NCBI GenBank assembly: GCA_963843085.1
Contig: CAWJJG010000001.1
Location: 372,001 to 436,000, forward strand
Direction of reading: 5' to 3'
DNA length: 64,000 bases
Source: DASUPK01 sp963843085
GTDB taxonomy: Bacteria; Actinomycetota; Thermoleophilia; Solirubrobacterales; 70-9
In this document: positions 42,548 through 50,305 of the stretch, piece by piece
How the letters are laid out: each line of letters opens with the position of its first letter
How positions within the stretch are numbered: the first letter of the stretch is position 1
Notes under the pieces: model-generated
The model's input: only the letters and a program-made list of their open reading frames with translations
Databases searched by the model: none
Told to the model about the DNA's origin: nothing
Translations under genes and position numbers: made by a program

Positions 42548-43173
42548 GCCGCCAGCGCGAATCCGGGCTCGGCGAGAGGCAACTCCAGGGCGGCGACGCA
42601 GCCACTGCCCGTCCGGCAGAGCGCGAACCGGCCACGATGAGCGCTCGCGACCTCGGAGATGAGATCGGTGCCGTGCCCGCGACGCGGGTCGCGACCTCGC
42701 CTCGGCGCCCGGCTCGATGCCCCATTGGCGATCGTGAGCCGGAGGCGACCGGCGACCTGCGCTCCGGTCATGACGACCGGGGGGCCGCCGTGCTCGAGCG
42801 CGTTGGAGATCAGGTTGTCGATGGCCTGCGCCATCCGGACGGCGTCGCCCTCGACCTGCGCCGGCCCGGCGTCCCAGTAGACGCGAATCCCGCCGGTCCG
42901 CGCGGCGATCGGGCGCCAGCGCTCCAGGGCCGCGAAGACGACCTCTCTGCACGAGAAGCGCCCGACTGCCGGAGAGCTGGCTGCACCGTTGACCGCGCCG
43001 TCAAGGTCGCGCAGCGCGCTGGCGGCGACTTCGAGCAACCCACGGCGACTGGCTGCGGGCGGCGAGGCGCCCGGCTGGGGAGAGGACTCCTCCATCAGGA
43101 CCAGCGCCTGCAGCGGGCGCCGGAGCTCGTGCAGCGCGCGGTTGAGGGCCCGCCTGTGCGCCGGAGTGATCAT
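42544..43173 (-). CDS. Small soluble sensor histidine kinase
   Basis: The 209-residue kinase has no membrane segment. RALHELRRPLQALVLMEE carries the phosphoacceptor His15. IDNLISNALEHGG is the N-box and RRGHGTDLISEVASAHRG the G-box region. There is no sensor domain before the His, so signals may come from partner proteins. ATG at 43173 overlaps the regulator stop by four bases; the stop overlaps cpaB, linking the two-component system to the pilus gene. Confidence 0.82.
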   Translation of the reverse strand: MITPAHRRALNRALHELRRPLQALVLMEESSPQPGASPPAASRRGLLEVAASALRDLDGAVNGAASSPAVGRFSCREVVFAALERWRPIAARTGGIRVYWDAGPAQVEGDAVRMAQAIDNLISNALEHGGPPVVMTGAQVAGRLRLTIANGASSRAPRRGRDPRRGHGTDLISEVASAHRGRFALCRTGSGCVAALELPLAEPGFALAA

Positions 43174-43880
43174 GACTCGAGCAGCCGGTAGCCGACTCCC
43201 CAGCAATTGAAGACGTAGCGCGCCCCCACGGGGTCGAGCTTGCGCCGCAGCCGGCTCGCGTGGGAGTCGAGCGTCCTGGTTCGGCCCTTCGAGCGGAAGC
43301 CCCAGACGTCGCGCAGCAGCTCGTCCTTTGTGAAGACCCTTCGCGGCTCGGCAGCCAGCGCGCGGAGCAGTGCGAACTCCTTGTTCGCCAGTTCGACCTG
43401 CCGGTCGCCAACCGTGACCCGGCGGGTGGCCGGGTCGACGGTCAGATCGCCGAGGCGGATCGGCCCCCGCCGCGCGCCCGAGCGCCGGCGCAGCACGGCC
43501 GCCACGCGGGCAAGCAGCTCCGGATAGTGGAAGGGCTTCCCCAGGTAGTCATCGGCCCCGGCCTCGAAGCCCCGCAGCCGGTCCGCCTCGCTCGAGCGCC
43601 CCGACAGGACCAGCACGGGCAGCTCCGGGTCGAAACGCTCACCCGCAGCCCGGATCTCCCGCAGGACATCGATTCCCGGAGCGTCCGGCAGCCCGAGGTC
43701 CAGCAGCATCAGGTCCGGCTGGTTGTAACCGCAGAGACGGAGTGCGTCGGAGGCGCTCGGCGCCGGCAGCGCCCGGTATCGATCGGCGGTCAGGTGGTCG
43801 CAGAGGAGCTCCCGCGTCGCGTCGTCGTCCTCGCAGACGACCACCGTGGCGATCTCTTCGACGTTGGGCAGCACGCCCAC
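43170..43880 (-). CDS. OmpR-family response regulator
   Basis: The 236-residue regulator has a receiver domain (VVVCEDDDATRELL acidic pair; phosphoacceptor Asp61 in LMLLDLGLPD; LGKPF Lys) and a C-terminal winged-helix DNA-binding domain (LANKEFALLRALAAEPRRVFTKDELLRDVWGF, then RTLDSHASRLRRKL). GTG at 43880 is the likely start. It is the first gene of a regulator-kinase-cpaB operon and may control pilus genes. Confidence 0.92.
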   Translation of the reverse strand: MGVLPNVEEIATVVVCEDDDATRELLCDHLTADRYRALPAPSASDALRLCGYNQPDLMLLDLGLPDAPGIDVLREIRAAGERFDPELPVLVLSGRSSEADRLRGFEAGADDYLGKPFHYPELLARVAAVLRRRSGARRGPIRLGDLTVDPATRRVTVGDRQVELANKEFALLRALAAEPRRVFTKDELLRDVWGFRSKGRTRTLDSHASRLRRKLDPVGARYVFNCWGVGYRLLES

Positions 43881-43916
43881 ATAAGCGCCCGGCGCCGCAC
43901 ACTCTCCCCCGCGTCG

Positions 43917-45371
43917 CTAGAGGTGAAGGCGCCGGCGCTCGAGGTGATGCTCGGGATGCTCCTCCGGCTCCGGATGGTTCTCCCCGGTCCGCCGCACCAG
44001 CGCCCAGGTGAGCACCGCGCCGACCGCCACGAGGCCGACCAGGACCCAGGTCGAGTCCGCCAGCGCCGTCGCGAAGGCGCCCGCGGCATCGCCGGGATGG
44101 AGATCGAGCTGGTCGGCCTGGATGCTCTGGAAGACCGCCGAGACGACAGCCAGCGCCACCGCGCCCGCCGTCACCCGGATCATCGCCAGGACCCCCGCCG
44201 CGATCCCGGCCTTGGCGCGGGGCATCGCCAGCATCGCGGCGGTGGACATCGGCGCGTAGACGAGGCCGAGGGAGATGCCGAAGAGGAGATATCCGGGCAG
44301 CAGCGCTCCGTACGAGCTCGACGCGTCGATCTGGGTGAGCAGCGCGAGGCCCACCGCTCCGCAGACCATCCCGAAGGTCATCAGCACGCGCGGCCCGATC
44401 CGGTCGATCAGGGGACCGCAGAACGGCGAGATGAAGACCATCGGCGCGGTGATCGGCAGGACCAGCAGCCCGGCCGCGACCGGGCCGTGGCCGAGCACGC
44501 CCTGGAGGTACTGGGGCTGGAGGAAGATCACCGCCCAGTAGGCGCCCACCAGCGCGAAGGCGGCTGCCGAGGCGCCGAGGTATGGGCCGTTTCGAAAGAG
44601 GCTGAAGTCGACGATCGGCGACTCGACGCGGTGCTCGATCACCCAGAAGGCGACCAGCAGGAGCACGCCCACCGCGAGCAGCCCGAGCGTCTTCCCGGAG
44701 CCCCAGCCCCAGTTGTCCGAGCGGACCAGGGCGAACACGACGAACAGCAGGCCCGGGGTGAAGGCGGCCAGCCCGCGAAGGTCGAGCTTCGGAGGCGCGG
44801 TCTCGTCGCGCGACTCATGTGCCGACGCCCAGGTGATGAAGATCCCGAGCGCGCAGATCGGCAGGTTGATCCAGAAGATCAGCCGCCAGTCCAGATCGAT
44901 CAGCAGTCCGCCGACCAGCGGGCCGATCGCGAGCGCCAGCGCCGAGACGGCGGCCCAGATCCCGAGCGCCTTGCCCTGCTCCTCGACCGGGAAGGCATGG
45001 CTCACGATCGCGAGGGAGAGCGATAGCATCGCGGCGCCTCCCGTCCCCTGCACCACGCGAGCGACGACCAGGACTCCGTCGTCGCCGGCGAGCGCCGCCA
45101 GCACCGAGCCCGCCGCGAAGATCCCCATCCCGATCAGGAAGACCAGCCGCCGCCCGTAGATGTCGCCGAGCCGGCCCGCGGTCACCACCAGCACGCTGAT
45201 CACCAGCAGATAGCCGTTCAGGATCCACTGCACGTTGTCCGCGGAAGCGTGCAGATCCTTCTCGATCGTCGGCAGCGCCAGCGCGACCACCGTCGAGTCG
45301 AGCATCAGGAGGAACAGACCGAGGCAGGTGCCGACGAGGACCCACCACTGGCGGTTCGGTCCGCTGATCAC
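43917..45371 (-). CDS. MFS transporter, DHA2 (14-TM) family
   Basis: The 484-residue exporter has the DHA2 start LFLLMLDSTVVALALPTIEKDL and motif A GRLGDIYGRRLVFLIGM. Fourteen hydrophobic segments are likely. The C-terminus is hydrophilic and His/Glu-rich (RRTGENHPEPEEHPEHHLERRRLHL), a possible metal-binding tail. The GTG start overlaps the DUF192 stop by four bases. The substrate is unknown. Confidence 0.87.
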   Translation of the reverse strand: MISGPNRQWWVLVGTCLGLFLLMLDSTVVALALPTIEKDLHASADNVQWILNGYLLVISVLVVTAGRLGDIYGRRLVFLIGMGIFAAGSVLAALAGDDGVLVVARVVQGTGGAAMLSLSLAIVSHAFPVEEQGKALGIWAAVSALALAIGPLVGGLLIDLDWRLIFWINLPICALGIFITWASAHESRDETAPPKLDLRGLAAFTPGLLFVVFALVRSDNWGWGSGKTLGLLAVGVLLLVAFWVIEHRVESPIVDFSLFRNGPYLGASAAAFALVGAYWAVIFLQPQYLQGVLGHGPVAAGLLVLPITAPMVFISPFCGPLIDRIGPRVLMTFGMVCGAVGLALLTQIDASSSYGALLPGYLLFGISLGLVYAPMSTAAMLAMPRAKAGIAAGVLAMIRVTAGAVALAVVSAVFQSIQADQLDLHPGDAAGAFATALADSTWVLVGLVAVGAVLTWALVRRTGENHPEPEEHPEHHLERRRLHL

Positions 45372-45676
45372 GGGGAAGGCAGCTCGAGCACAGCCATCGC
45401 GCCAGGGCAGCGTATGAGCCGGCACGGCGGCACGGAGCGGCGCAGATCGATCACGCGATCGCGCTCATCGAGGAAGAGGACGTCGATCGCAAACCGCATG
45501 CCGAAGGTGTGGACGCTGCGGCAGCGCGGGATCAGCAGTCCCGGCCCGGCGCGCTCGCGGCGCAGCAGCGCGAGGCCGAGCAGGCGGCTGGGCACAGTCG
45601 TCGCCACCGGCACCGTGGCCCCCACGATCTCGGCGCGCCCGAGCCCACGGAAGCGAAGCGGCGTCCCCACGCCCAC
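45368..45676 (-). CDS. DUF192 family protein
   Basis: The product is about 102 residues. The diagnostic DUF192 block is SVHTFGMRFAIDVLFLDERDRVIDL, followed by PGAMAVLEL. These small beta-rich domains are usually exported or envelope-linked, but no signal peptide is visible here. Two in-frame GTG starts (45676 and 45670) are possible. The Bax-inhibitor-like gene diverges only 16 bp away, so at least one of the two promoters must lie within coding sequence. DUF192 genes often sit near Tad loci. Confidence 0.8.
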   Translation of the reverse strand: MGVGTPLRFRGLGRAEIVGATVPVATTVPSRLLGLALLRRERAGPGLLIPRCRSVHTFGMRFAIDVLFLDERDRVIDLRRSVPPCRLIRCPGAMAVLELPSP

Positions 45677-45692
45677 ATAAGCTTCCGGCCGC

Positions 45693-46385
45693 ATGGAATA
45701 CGCGGCACAGGCACCCGTCGCCGTAGCGCGCCCCGACTCGACGTTCCTGCAGAGGGTCTTCCTCTGGATGTTCGTCGGGCTCGCGATCACCGGCGGCACC
45801 GCGGCGGCGATCGGCTCCTCGGACAGCCTGCTCACGAAGATCACCCAGACCCCCGGGATCGTCCTCGGCGTGGTGGTCGCGCAGCTCGCGCTGGTCCTGC
45901 TGCTGGTCTTCCTGCTCCCCAAGATCTCCGTCGGGCTCGCGACCTTCCTGTTCCTCCTCTACTCCGCGACGGTCGGCGTCACCTTCGCCTTCCTCTTCGA
46001 GCTCTACACGACGCAGTCGATCTTCACGGCCTTCCTGATCACCGCCGGCATGTTCGGCGCGCTGGCCGTCTGGGGCGCGGTCACCCACATCGACCTCTCC
46101 AAGGTCGGCGCGATCGCCTTCATGGCCCTGATCGGGCTGATCCTGGCGACGATCGTGAACATCTTCTGGGCCAACTCGACGCTCTACTGGATCACCACGT
46201 ACGCCGGGGTCGGGATCTTCGCCGCGCTGACCGCGTACGACATGCAGAAGCTGGCTCAGATCAACAAGCAGGGGCTGACCGGCGAGGCCGAGGGACGCGC
46301 GGCGATCATGGGCGCGCTCGCGCTCTATCTGGACTTCATCAACCTCTTCCTCTTCCTGCTGCGGATCTTCGGGCAGTCGCGCTAG
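45693..46385 (+). CDS. Bax inhibitor-1/YccA family membrane protein
   Basis: The 230-residue protein has seven hydrophobic helices. STFLQRVFLWMFVGLAITGGTAAAIG begins the fold, and ITTYAGVGIFAALTAYDMQKLAQI with ALALYLDFINLFLFLLRIFG ends it, containing the paired Asp of the calcium-leak pore. BI-1 homologues act as pH-sensitive calcium leak channels or interact with proteases; the role here is inferred. Confidence 0.92.
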   Translation: MEYAAQAPVAVARPDSTFLQRVFLWMFVGLAITGGTAAAIGSSDSLLTKITQTPGIVLGVVVAQLALVLLLVFLLPKISVGLATFLFLLYSATVGVTFAFLFELYTTQSIFTAFLITAGMFGALAVWGAVTHIDLSKVGAIAFMALIGLILATIVNIFWANSTLYWITTYAGVGIFAALTAYDMQKLAQINKQGLTGEAEGRAAIMGALALYLDFINLFLFLLRIFGQSR

Positions 46386-46438
46386 CCGCACCCCGGCGCC
46401 GGGTTCGCGAGATTGCGGATCTCCTGAAGCGGCGGTCG

Positions 46439-46459
46439 CCGTGGTAGCTTCAACCACGG
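46439..46459 (+). promoter_or_regulatory. Hairpin between BI-1 gene and secreted-protein gene
   Basis: A perfect 7-bp stem CCGTGGT/ACCACGG with a 7-base loop lies 54 bp after the BI-1 stop. No T-run follows, so it may be a weak terminator or part of the leader of the next gene. Confidence 0.35.
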
Positions 46460-46501
46460 GCCGATGTTCGGCCGCCGCTGGGGGGAGAAGGAGAGGGAGC
46501 T

Positions 46502-47035
46502 ATGGCGATGCTGGAAGCAACGCCGAGGCGCTTTGCGCCGATCATCGCTGTCCTGGTCGCCCTGTTGATGTGTGGCACCGGGGTGGCACAGGCGAAGAAG
46601 AAGAACCACAAACTCAGCGCGGACTTCAAGACCGCCCCTGTGAGCGTCATCGATGAGCCCACGCAGAACACCGTGGAGTTCTCCGATGACGCCAAGCTCG
46701 TCGGCAGGCCGTTCGGCAACAGGAAGGCGCATCTGACCGAGGATTCCCTCTTGACGTACAACTCGAGCGTGATCCCCAGGTCGGATTACAGCGGCACCCA
46801 GCACACCACCTTCAAGGCTGAGTACTTCAATGGCGCCCCCGGCAGCTTCAGGGGCTTCTATGACTACTCGCTCGACGCGAACGGCGATGTGACGGGTCCG
46901 ATCACCGGCTCCATCACCGGGGGCAGCGGCTCGTTCAGGGGCGCCAAGGGCAGCTTCCAGATCGTCGACTGGGTCGTGTTCCACCCGGAGTCGGCGCAAT
47001 ACAGGGGGCATTGGAAGGGCTCGATCCGCTATTAG
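46502..47035 (+). CDS. Secreted protein, possible small beta-barrel
   Basis: The 177-residue product has a purine-rich ribosome-binding site (GAGAGGGAGCT) and a signal peptide (residues 1-31, ending GVAQA). The mature part starts with a basic patch (KKKNHK). Repeated Gly/Ser/Phe patterns follow (GAPGSFRGFYDYSLDANGDVTGPITGSITGGSGSFRGAKGSFQI), as in allene-oxide-cyclase- or dirigent-like barrels. The fold guess is weak and the function unknown. Confidence 0.65.
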   Translation: MAMLEATPRRFAPIIAVLVALLMCGTGVAQAKKKNHKLSADFKTAPVSVIDEPTQNTVEFSDDAKLVGRPFGNRKAHLTEDSLLTYNSSVIPRSDYSGTQHTTFKAEYFNGAPGSFRGFYDYSLDANGDVTGPITGSITGGSGSFRGAKGSFQIVDWVVFHPESAQYRGHWKGSIRY

Positions 47036-47067
47036 GCACCGCATCGGACGTCCGCGATACTGCGGCA

Positions 47068-47471
47068 ATGTCTGAAGAGAACGTCGAGCTCCTCCGCAAG
47101 GCCACCGAGGCCTGGAACTCGGGTGGGATCGAGGCGATGCTGCCCTTCTATCCAGAGGACGTGATCTGGTACCCGTTTCCGGATGCGCCGGTCGGTCGTG
47201 ACGGACTCCACGGGCATGACGGAATCAGGGAGATCATGGCCGGCTGGATCGAAGGCTTCACCGATTTCCAAGGCCACGACTCATGAGCTTCGCGACCTCG
47301 GCGACATGGTCCTCGCCCTCGGGGAGATCTCCGGGGATCAAGGGGTCGGATGTGCCCGTCCGTCAACCAATGGGGAGCGTCAACTGGGACTTCCGTGACG
47401 GCGTAATCGGCAGAGCCCCCTTCTTCCCGTCATGGGAAGCCGCTCTCGAGGCCGCCGGTGTCTCCGAGTAG
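47068..47471 (+). pseudogene. NTF2/SnoaL-like gene broken by two frameshifts
   Basis: The first frame (from ATG 47068) gives SEENVELLRKATEAWNSGGIEAMLPFYPEDVIWYPFPDAP, a clear NTF2-like start, but stops near 47286. A second frame continues the fold (HELRDLGDMVLALGEISGDQGVG, about 47280-47350). A third frame ends with NWDFRDGVIGRAPFFPSWEAALEAAGVSE, the usual family C-terminus. At least two frameshifts therefore separate the pieces. Either the gene is decaying or the assembly has errors here; the next gene is also frameshifted. Confidence 0.75.
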
Positions 47472-47558
47472 CGACCCACCGACGCTCTGCGAGTGGGCCG
47501 GAGCAGCAGGAGGCGCCGACCCCGCGCTGGGCTGGGGAGTCGCCCCGCCGTACCAGCC

Positions 47559-48136
47559 GTGAGCGGGGTCGAGTCGGGACCCGACGCGAAGCTCCGCTGC
47601 CCATGGGGACTGATCGCCCCCGAGTACATCGAGTATCACGACGCCGAGTGGGGGCGGCCGGTTCACGGCGAGAACGAGCTGTACGAGCGGCTCACGCTCG
47701 AGGCGTTTCAGTCCGGGCTCTCGTGGCTGACGATCCTGCGCAAGCGCGAGAACTTCCGGCGCGCCTTCGACAGCTTCGAGATCCAGAGGGTCGCCGCCTA
47801 TGGAGACGCGGAAGTCGCTCGCCTGCTCTCCGACGAGGGCATCGTCCGCAACCGCAGGAAGATCGAGGCGGCGATCACGAACGCAAACGCCGCCCGGGAG
47901 TTGCATGCGAGCGGCGAGAGCCTCGACGGGCTGCTCTGGAGCTTTGCGCCTTACCCGGACTCCCGGCCGGTCCGAAGCAGCTCTCCGACCTGGAGCCGAC
48001 CACTTCGGAGTCCAGGGCCCTCGCAAAGGAGCTCAAGCGCCGCGGCTTCGCCTTCGTCGGGCCGACTACCGCCTACGCCACCATGCAGGCCGTCGGCCTG
48101 GTCAACGACCACCTCGCGGGCTGCGCATTTCGCTAA
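47559..48136 (+). pseudogene. tag: DNA-3-methyladenine glycosylase I with a frameshift
   Basis: From GTG 47559 the frame reads RCPWGLIAPEYIEYHDAEWGRPVHGENELYERLTLEAFQSGLSWLTILRKRENFRRAF, the unmistakable Tag start. After GLLWSFAPYPDS (about 47960) it runs into an unrelated Ser/Pro/Arg-rich sequence. A different frame supplies the missing end, PKQLSDLEPTTSESRALAKELKRRGFAFVGPTTAYATMQAVGLVNDHLAGC, to 48136. One frameshift near 47955-47985 thus splits an otherwise full-length gene. Tag removes 3-methyladenine from DNA. It may be a real mutation or a sequencing error. Confidence 0.85.
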
Positions 48137-48241
48137 CAGACGTCGACGCGCACCGCGGGTTCCCTTTTGCTGCAACGGCTCTCCCAGCTCTCCCGAAACG
48201 CTGGCGGCGAGCACCCTCATCCGCAAAGATGCACGAACCGC

Positions 48242-48718
48242 ATGGACGAGACCGCACGCAGAGGAAATTACGAATCCGGGGCCGACTACGTCTTGGAGTA
48301 CGGAGAGCTCCGCTTCGCCTTCAACGAGCGGGACTTCGCCCAGCGCGTCGAGCAGGCGGCGGTGAAGCTCGACTTCGTGCGCCAGGGCCTCGACGAGCAC
48401 GAGCTCGAGGACCTGCTGGAGCTCGCCGTCAACGGAGAGATCCGGGAGCCCTGCTCCCCCCTCGGCGGGCACGTCAACGAGAACTGGGACGAACTCGTCG
48501 GCCCCTCGAACAAGAGCCTCGTCCACTGGCTTCGCCGCCTGGTCTTCCGCGGCGCCTGGCTCGACCAGCGCGTCAAGGAGGGTGAGCTCGACATCGTCTT
48601 CGACGAGTCGACGCAGACCTTCGGTTACGTCCAGCCGGACCGCGATTCAGAGCTGATCGAGCTCTCCGCGGAGCCGTCCTGGGGCACCGTCGCCTACGGC
48701 GGCCGCGACCGCGCGTAG
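48242..48718 (+). CDS. Conserved protein of unknown function
   Basis: The 158-residue product from ATG 48242 is acidic and soluble, with no membrane segment. Predicted helical stretches (NERDFAQRVEQAAVKLDFVRQGLDEHELEDLLELAVNGEI) precede a mixed region ending GYVQPDRDSELIELSAEPSWGTVAYGGRDRA. I do not recognise a family. It is followed by a hairpin array and a convergent serine hydrolase. Confidence 0.6.
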   Translation: MDETARRGNYESGADYVLEYGELRFAFNERDFAQRVEQAAVKLDFVRQGLDEHELEDLLELAVNGEIREPCSPLGGHVNENWDELVGPSNKSLVHWLRRLVFRGAWLDQRVKEGELDIVFDESTQTFGYVQPDRDSELIELSAEPSWGTVAYGGRDRA

Positions 48719-48729
48719 CGGTCACCAGG

Positions 48730-48815
48730 CCGCTCCACTTTGGAGCGGAGGGCGAAGCCCGTAGCGACTTATGTGGGGCGGCCGCTGGTGGCCGCGACCC
48801 GATGGCGAAGCCGTC
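48730..48815. terminator. Array of four hairpins between convergent genes
   Basis: Four small palindromes lie in tandem in the 95-bp convergent gap: CCGCTCC/GGAGCGG (48730-48748), GGGC-GAA-GCCC (48750-48760), GCGGCC/GGCCGC (48778-48795) and GATGGC-GAA-GCCGTC (48801-48815). They probably stop transcription from both sides. None has a T-run. Confidence 0.5.
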
Positions 48816-50034
48816 AGCCGGTCAGCCAGCTCGGCTCCTTGACCTTTGGAACCTCGCCCGCAATCCGTGACATCACGCCGTAGAAGCGCGGCAGCTCCGG
48901 GTAGACGATCGCCTTGCCGGTGGTGATCAGGCCGACCGAGATCGCGCGCTCCGGGTCGGCCCAACCCATGATGTTGATCAGCCCGAGGTGGCCGAAGGCG
49001 AGGTCGGTGTCGCGGCCGTAGAGGCTGACGTAGTCGGCGCCGAGCATCAGGCCGTACGAGAAGCGCGTCGGGAAAACAAGCGAGAAGTCGATCTCGAGGT
49101 GGGACTGCTCGGTGAGCGCCCTCCGGATCGTCCTCGGCTCCATCACCCGCACGCCGCCGAGCTCCCCTCCCTGCCTGAAGATCTCGAAGAAGCGCGAGAG
49201 CTCGTTGGCCGTCGTGACCACGTTCGCGGACGGCACCAGCGCGGTCAGGAAGCGGGGATCGTTCGAGAGCTCGACCACCTCGTCGAGAGGCGACCCCAGC
49301 ACGCGTTTGACGAGCGTGGACAGCGGCGGAAGGATCGGCGGCCCGGTCACGTAGGACGGAGCGACCCGCTCGACGTCCTCCGGCGCGACGCCGTAGTTGC
49401 CCCACCTGAAGCCGAGCGGGTTCAGAATCTCCTCGGCGAGGACCTCCCGGACCGTCTTCCCGGTCACCCGCCGGACGATCTCGCCGAGGATGTACCCGCC
49501 GGACACCGCGTGGTAGGCGAGCATCCGGCCGGGGCGGATGCTCGGCTTGGACTCGCAGATCAGGCTGACGATCAGGTCCCAGTCGTCGATCGACTCGAGG
49601 TCGAGCGCCTCCTTCGGCATGGAGGCGACCCCGGCGCGGTGCGCGAGCACATGGGCGATCGTGGTCCCCTCCTTCCCCTGCTGCGCGTACTCGGGGAGGT
49701 ACTCGCTGACGCGGTCGCCGATGTGGAGTTCGCGACGCTCGTCGAGGAGGTGGATGACCATCGCGGTGACCGCCTTCGAAGCCGAGAAGATGCAGGCCGG
49801 GACGTCCGGGGTCATCGGGACCTTCGGCGCGTCCTCCGGGTCGTCGGGGCCGTTACCGCGCGCGTGTCCGATCGCTCGGTCGAGGACCACCCGGCCCTCG
49901 CGGCGTACGCAGAGCTGCAGGCCCGGGTGGACCCCGCTGCGGTAGAGGTCGACCGCCGCCTCCCAGATCCGCTCGACCGTCTCCGGGTCGATGCCGGTGG
50001 CGTTCGCCCCGGCCTCCTCCCCGCGGGTCGTCAT
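48814..50034 (-). CDS. Serine hydrolase, class C beta-lactamase/EstB fold
   Basis: The product is about 406 residues. The nucleophile motif S-x-x-K is SASK (Ser84 to Lys87) in ACIFSASKAVTAMVIHLLDE. YHAVSG is the Tyr motif. No signal peptide is visible, so it is likely a cytoplasmic esterase or peptidase rather than a secreted beta-lactamase. The start is uncertain; the frame extends 35 residues further, but that part overlaps the region close to the dispersed repeat and lacks the domain pattern. The substrate is unknown. Confidence 0.82.
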   Translation of the reverse strand: MTTRGEEAGANATGIDPETVERIWEAAVDLYRSGVHPGLQLCVRREGRVVLDRAIGHARGNGPDDPEDAPKVPMTPDVPACIFSASKAVTAMVIHLLDERRELHIGDRVSEYLPEYAQQGKEGTTIAHVLAHRAGVASMPKEALDLESIDDWDLIVSLICESKPSIRPGRMLAYHAVSGGYILGEIVRRVTGKTVREVLAEEILNPLGFRWGNYGVAPEDVERVAPSYVTGPPILPPLSTLVKRVLGSPLDEVVELSNDPRFLTALVPSANVVTTANELSRFFEIFRQGGELGGVRVMEPRTIRRALTEQSHLEIDFSLVFPTRFSYGLMLGADYVSLYGRDTDLAFGHLGLINIMGWADPERAISVGLITTGKAIVYPELPRFYGVMSRIAGEVPKVKEPSWLTG

Positions 50035-50141
50035 CGCCTCCAGGTCGTCCGGGACGCGGACGCGATGGAAGACGTCGGGTACGCCGGGTAGGTGTGGCAG
50101 ATGCAGGACGTCCGAGAGATGTGGACGTCGTGGTGGCAACT

Positions 50142-50305
50142 AGATGATCGATTCCTGATCGACGTGCGTCCGGAGATTCGCCCGGCCAAGCAGCTCAAGG
50201 ACGCAGGGCGAAACCTTTGGTGGTGCCAAAGGCGAGCCCGAGGACGTAGAGATGCGCAGCGCCGGGCGGATCACCGGGCGTGCGTGGATCGGGGATCGGT
50301 CATCT
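50142..50305 (+). repeat. 164-bp dispersed element with terminal inverted repeats, copy 2
   Basis: It is bounded by AGATGATCGATTCC at the left and GGGGATCGGTCATCT at the right; the arms pair throughout if G-U pairs are allowed on the plus strand. The core (GGCCAAGCAG, AAGGACGCAGGGCGAA, CCTTTGGTGGTGCCAA, GGCGAGCCCGAGGACG, CACCGGGCGTG) is almost identical to copy 1 at 29674-29838. The right end overlaps two bases of the stop codon of the rho-like gene. Arm bases differ between copies but remain paired, indicating selection on the stem. Confidence 0.85.

Noticed and set aside
43874..45685. The 15-mer GCTTATGTGGGCGTG found at the starts of both the response-regulator and DUF192 genes, and a 10-base part of it near 48769
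   Set aside because: A 15-mer match between two sites in 64 kb of GC-rich DNA is close to chance expectation, and the third match is not at a gene start.
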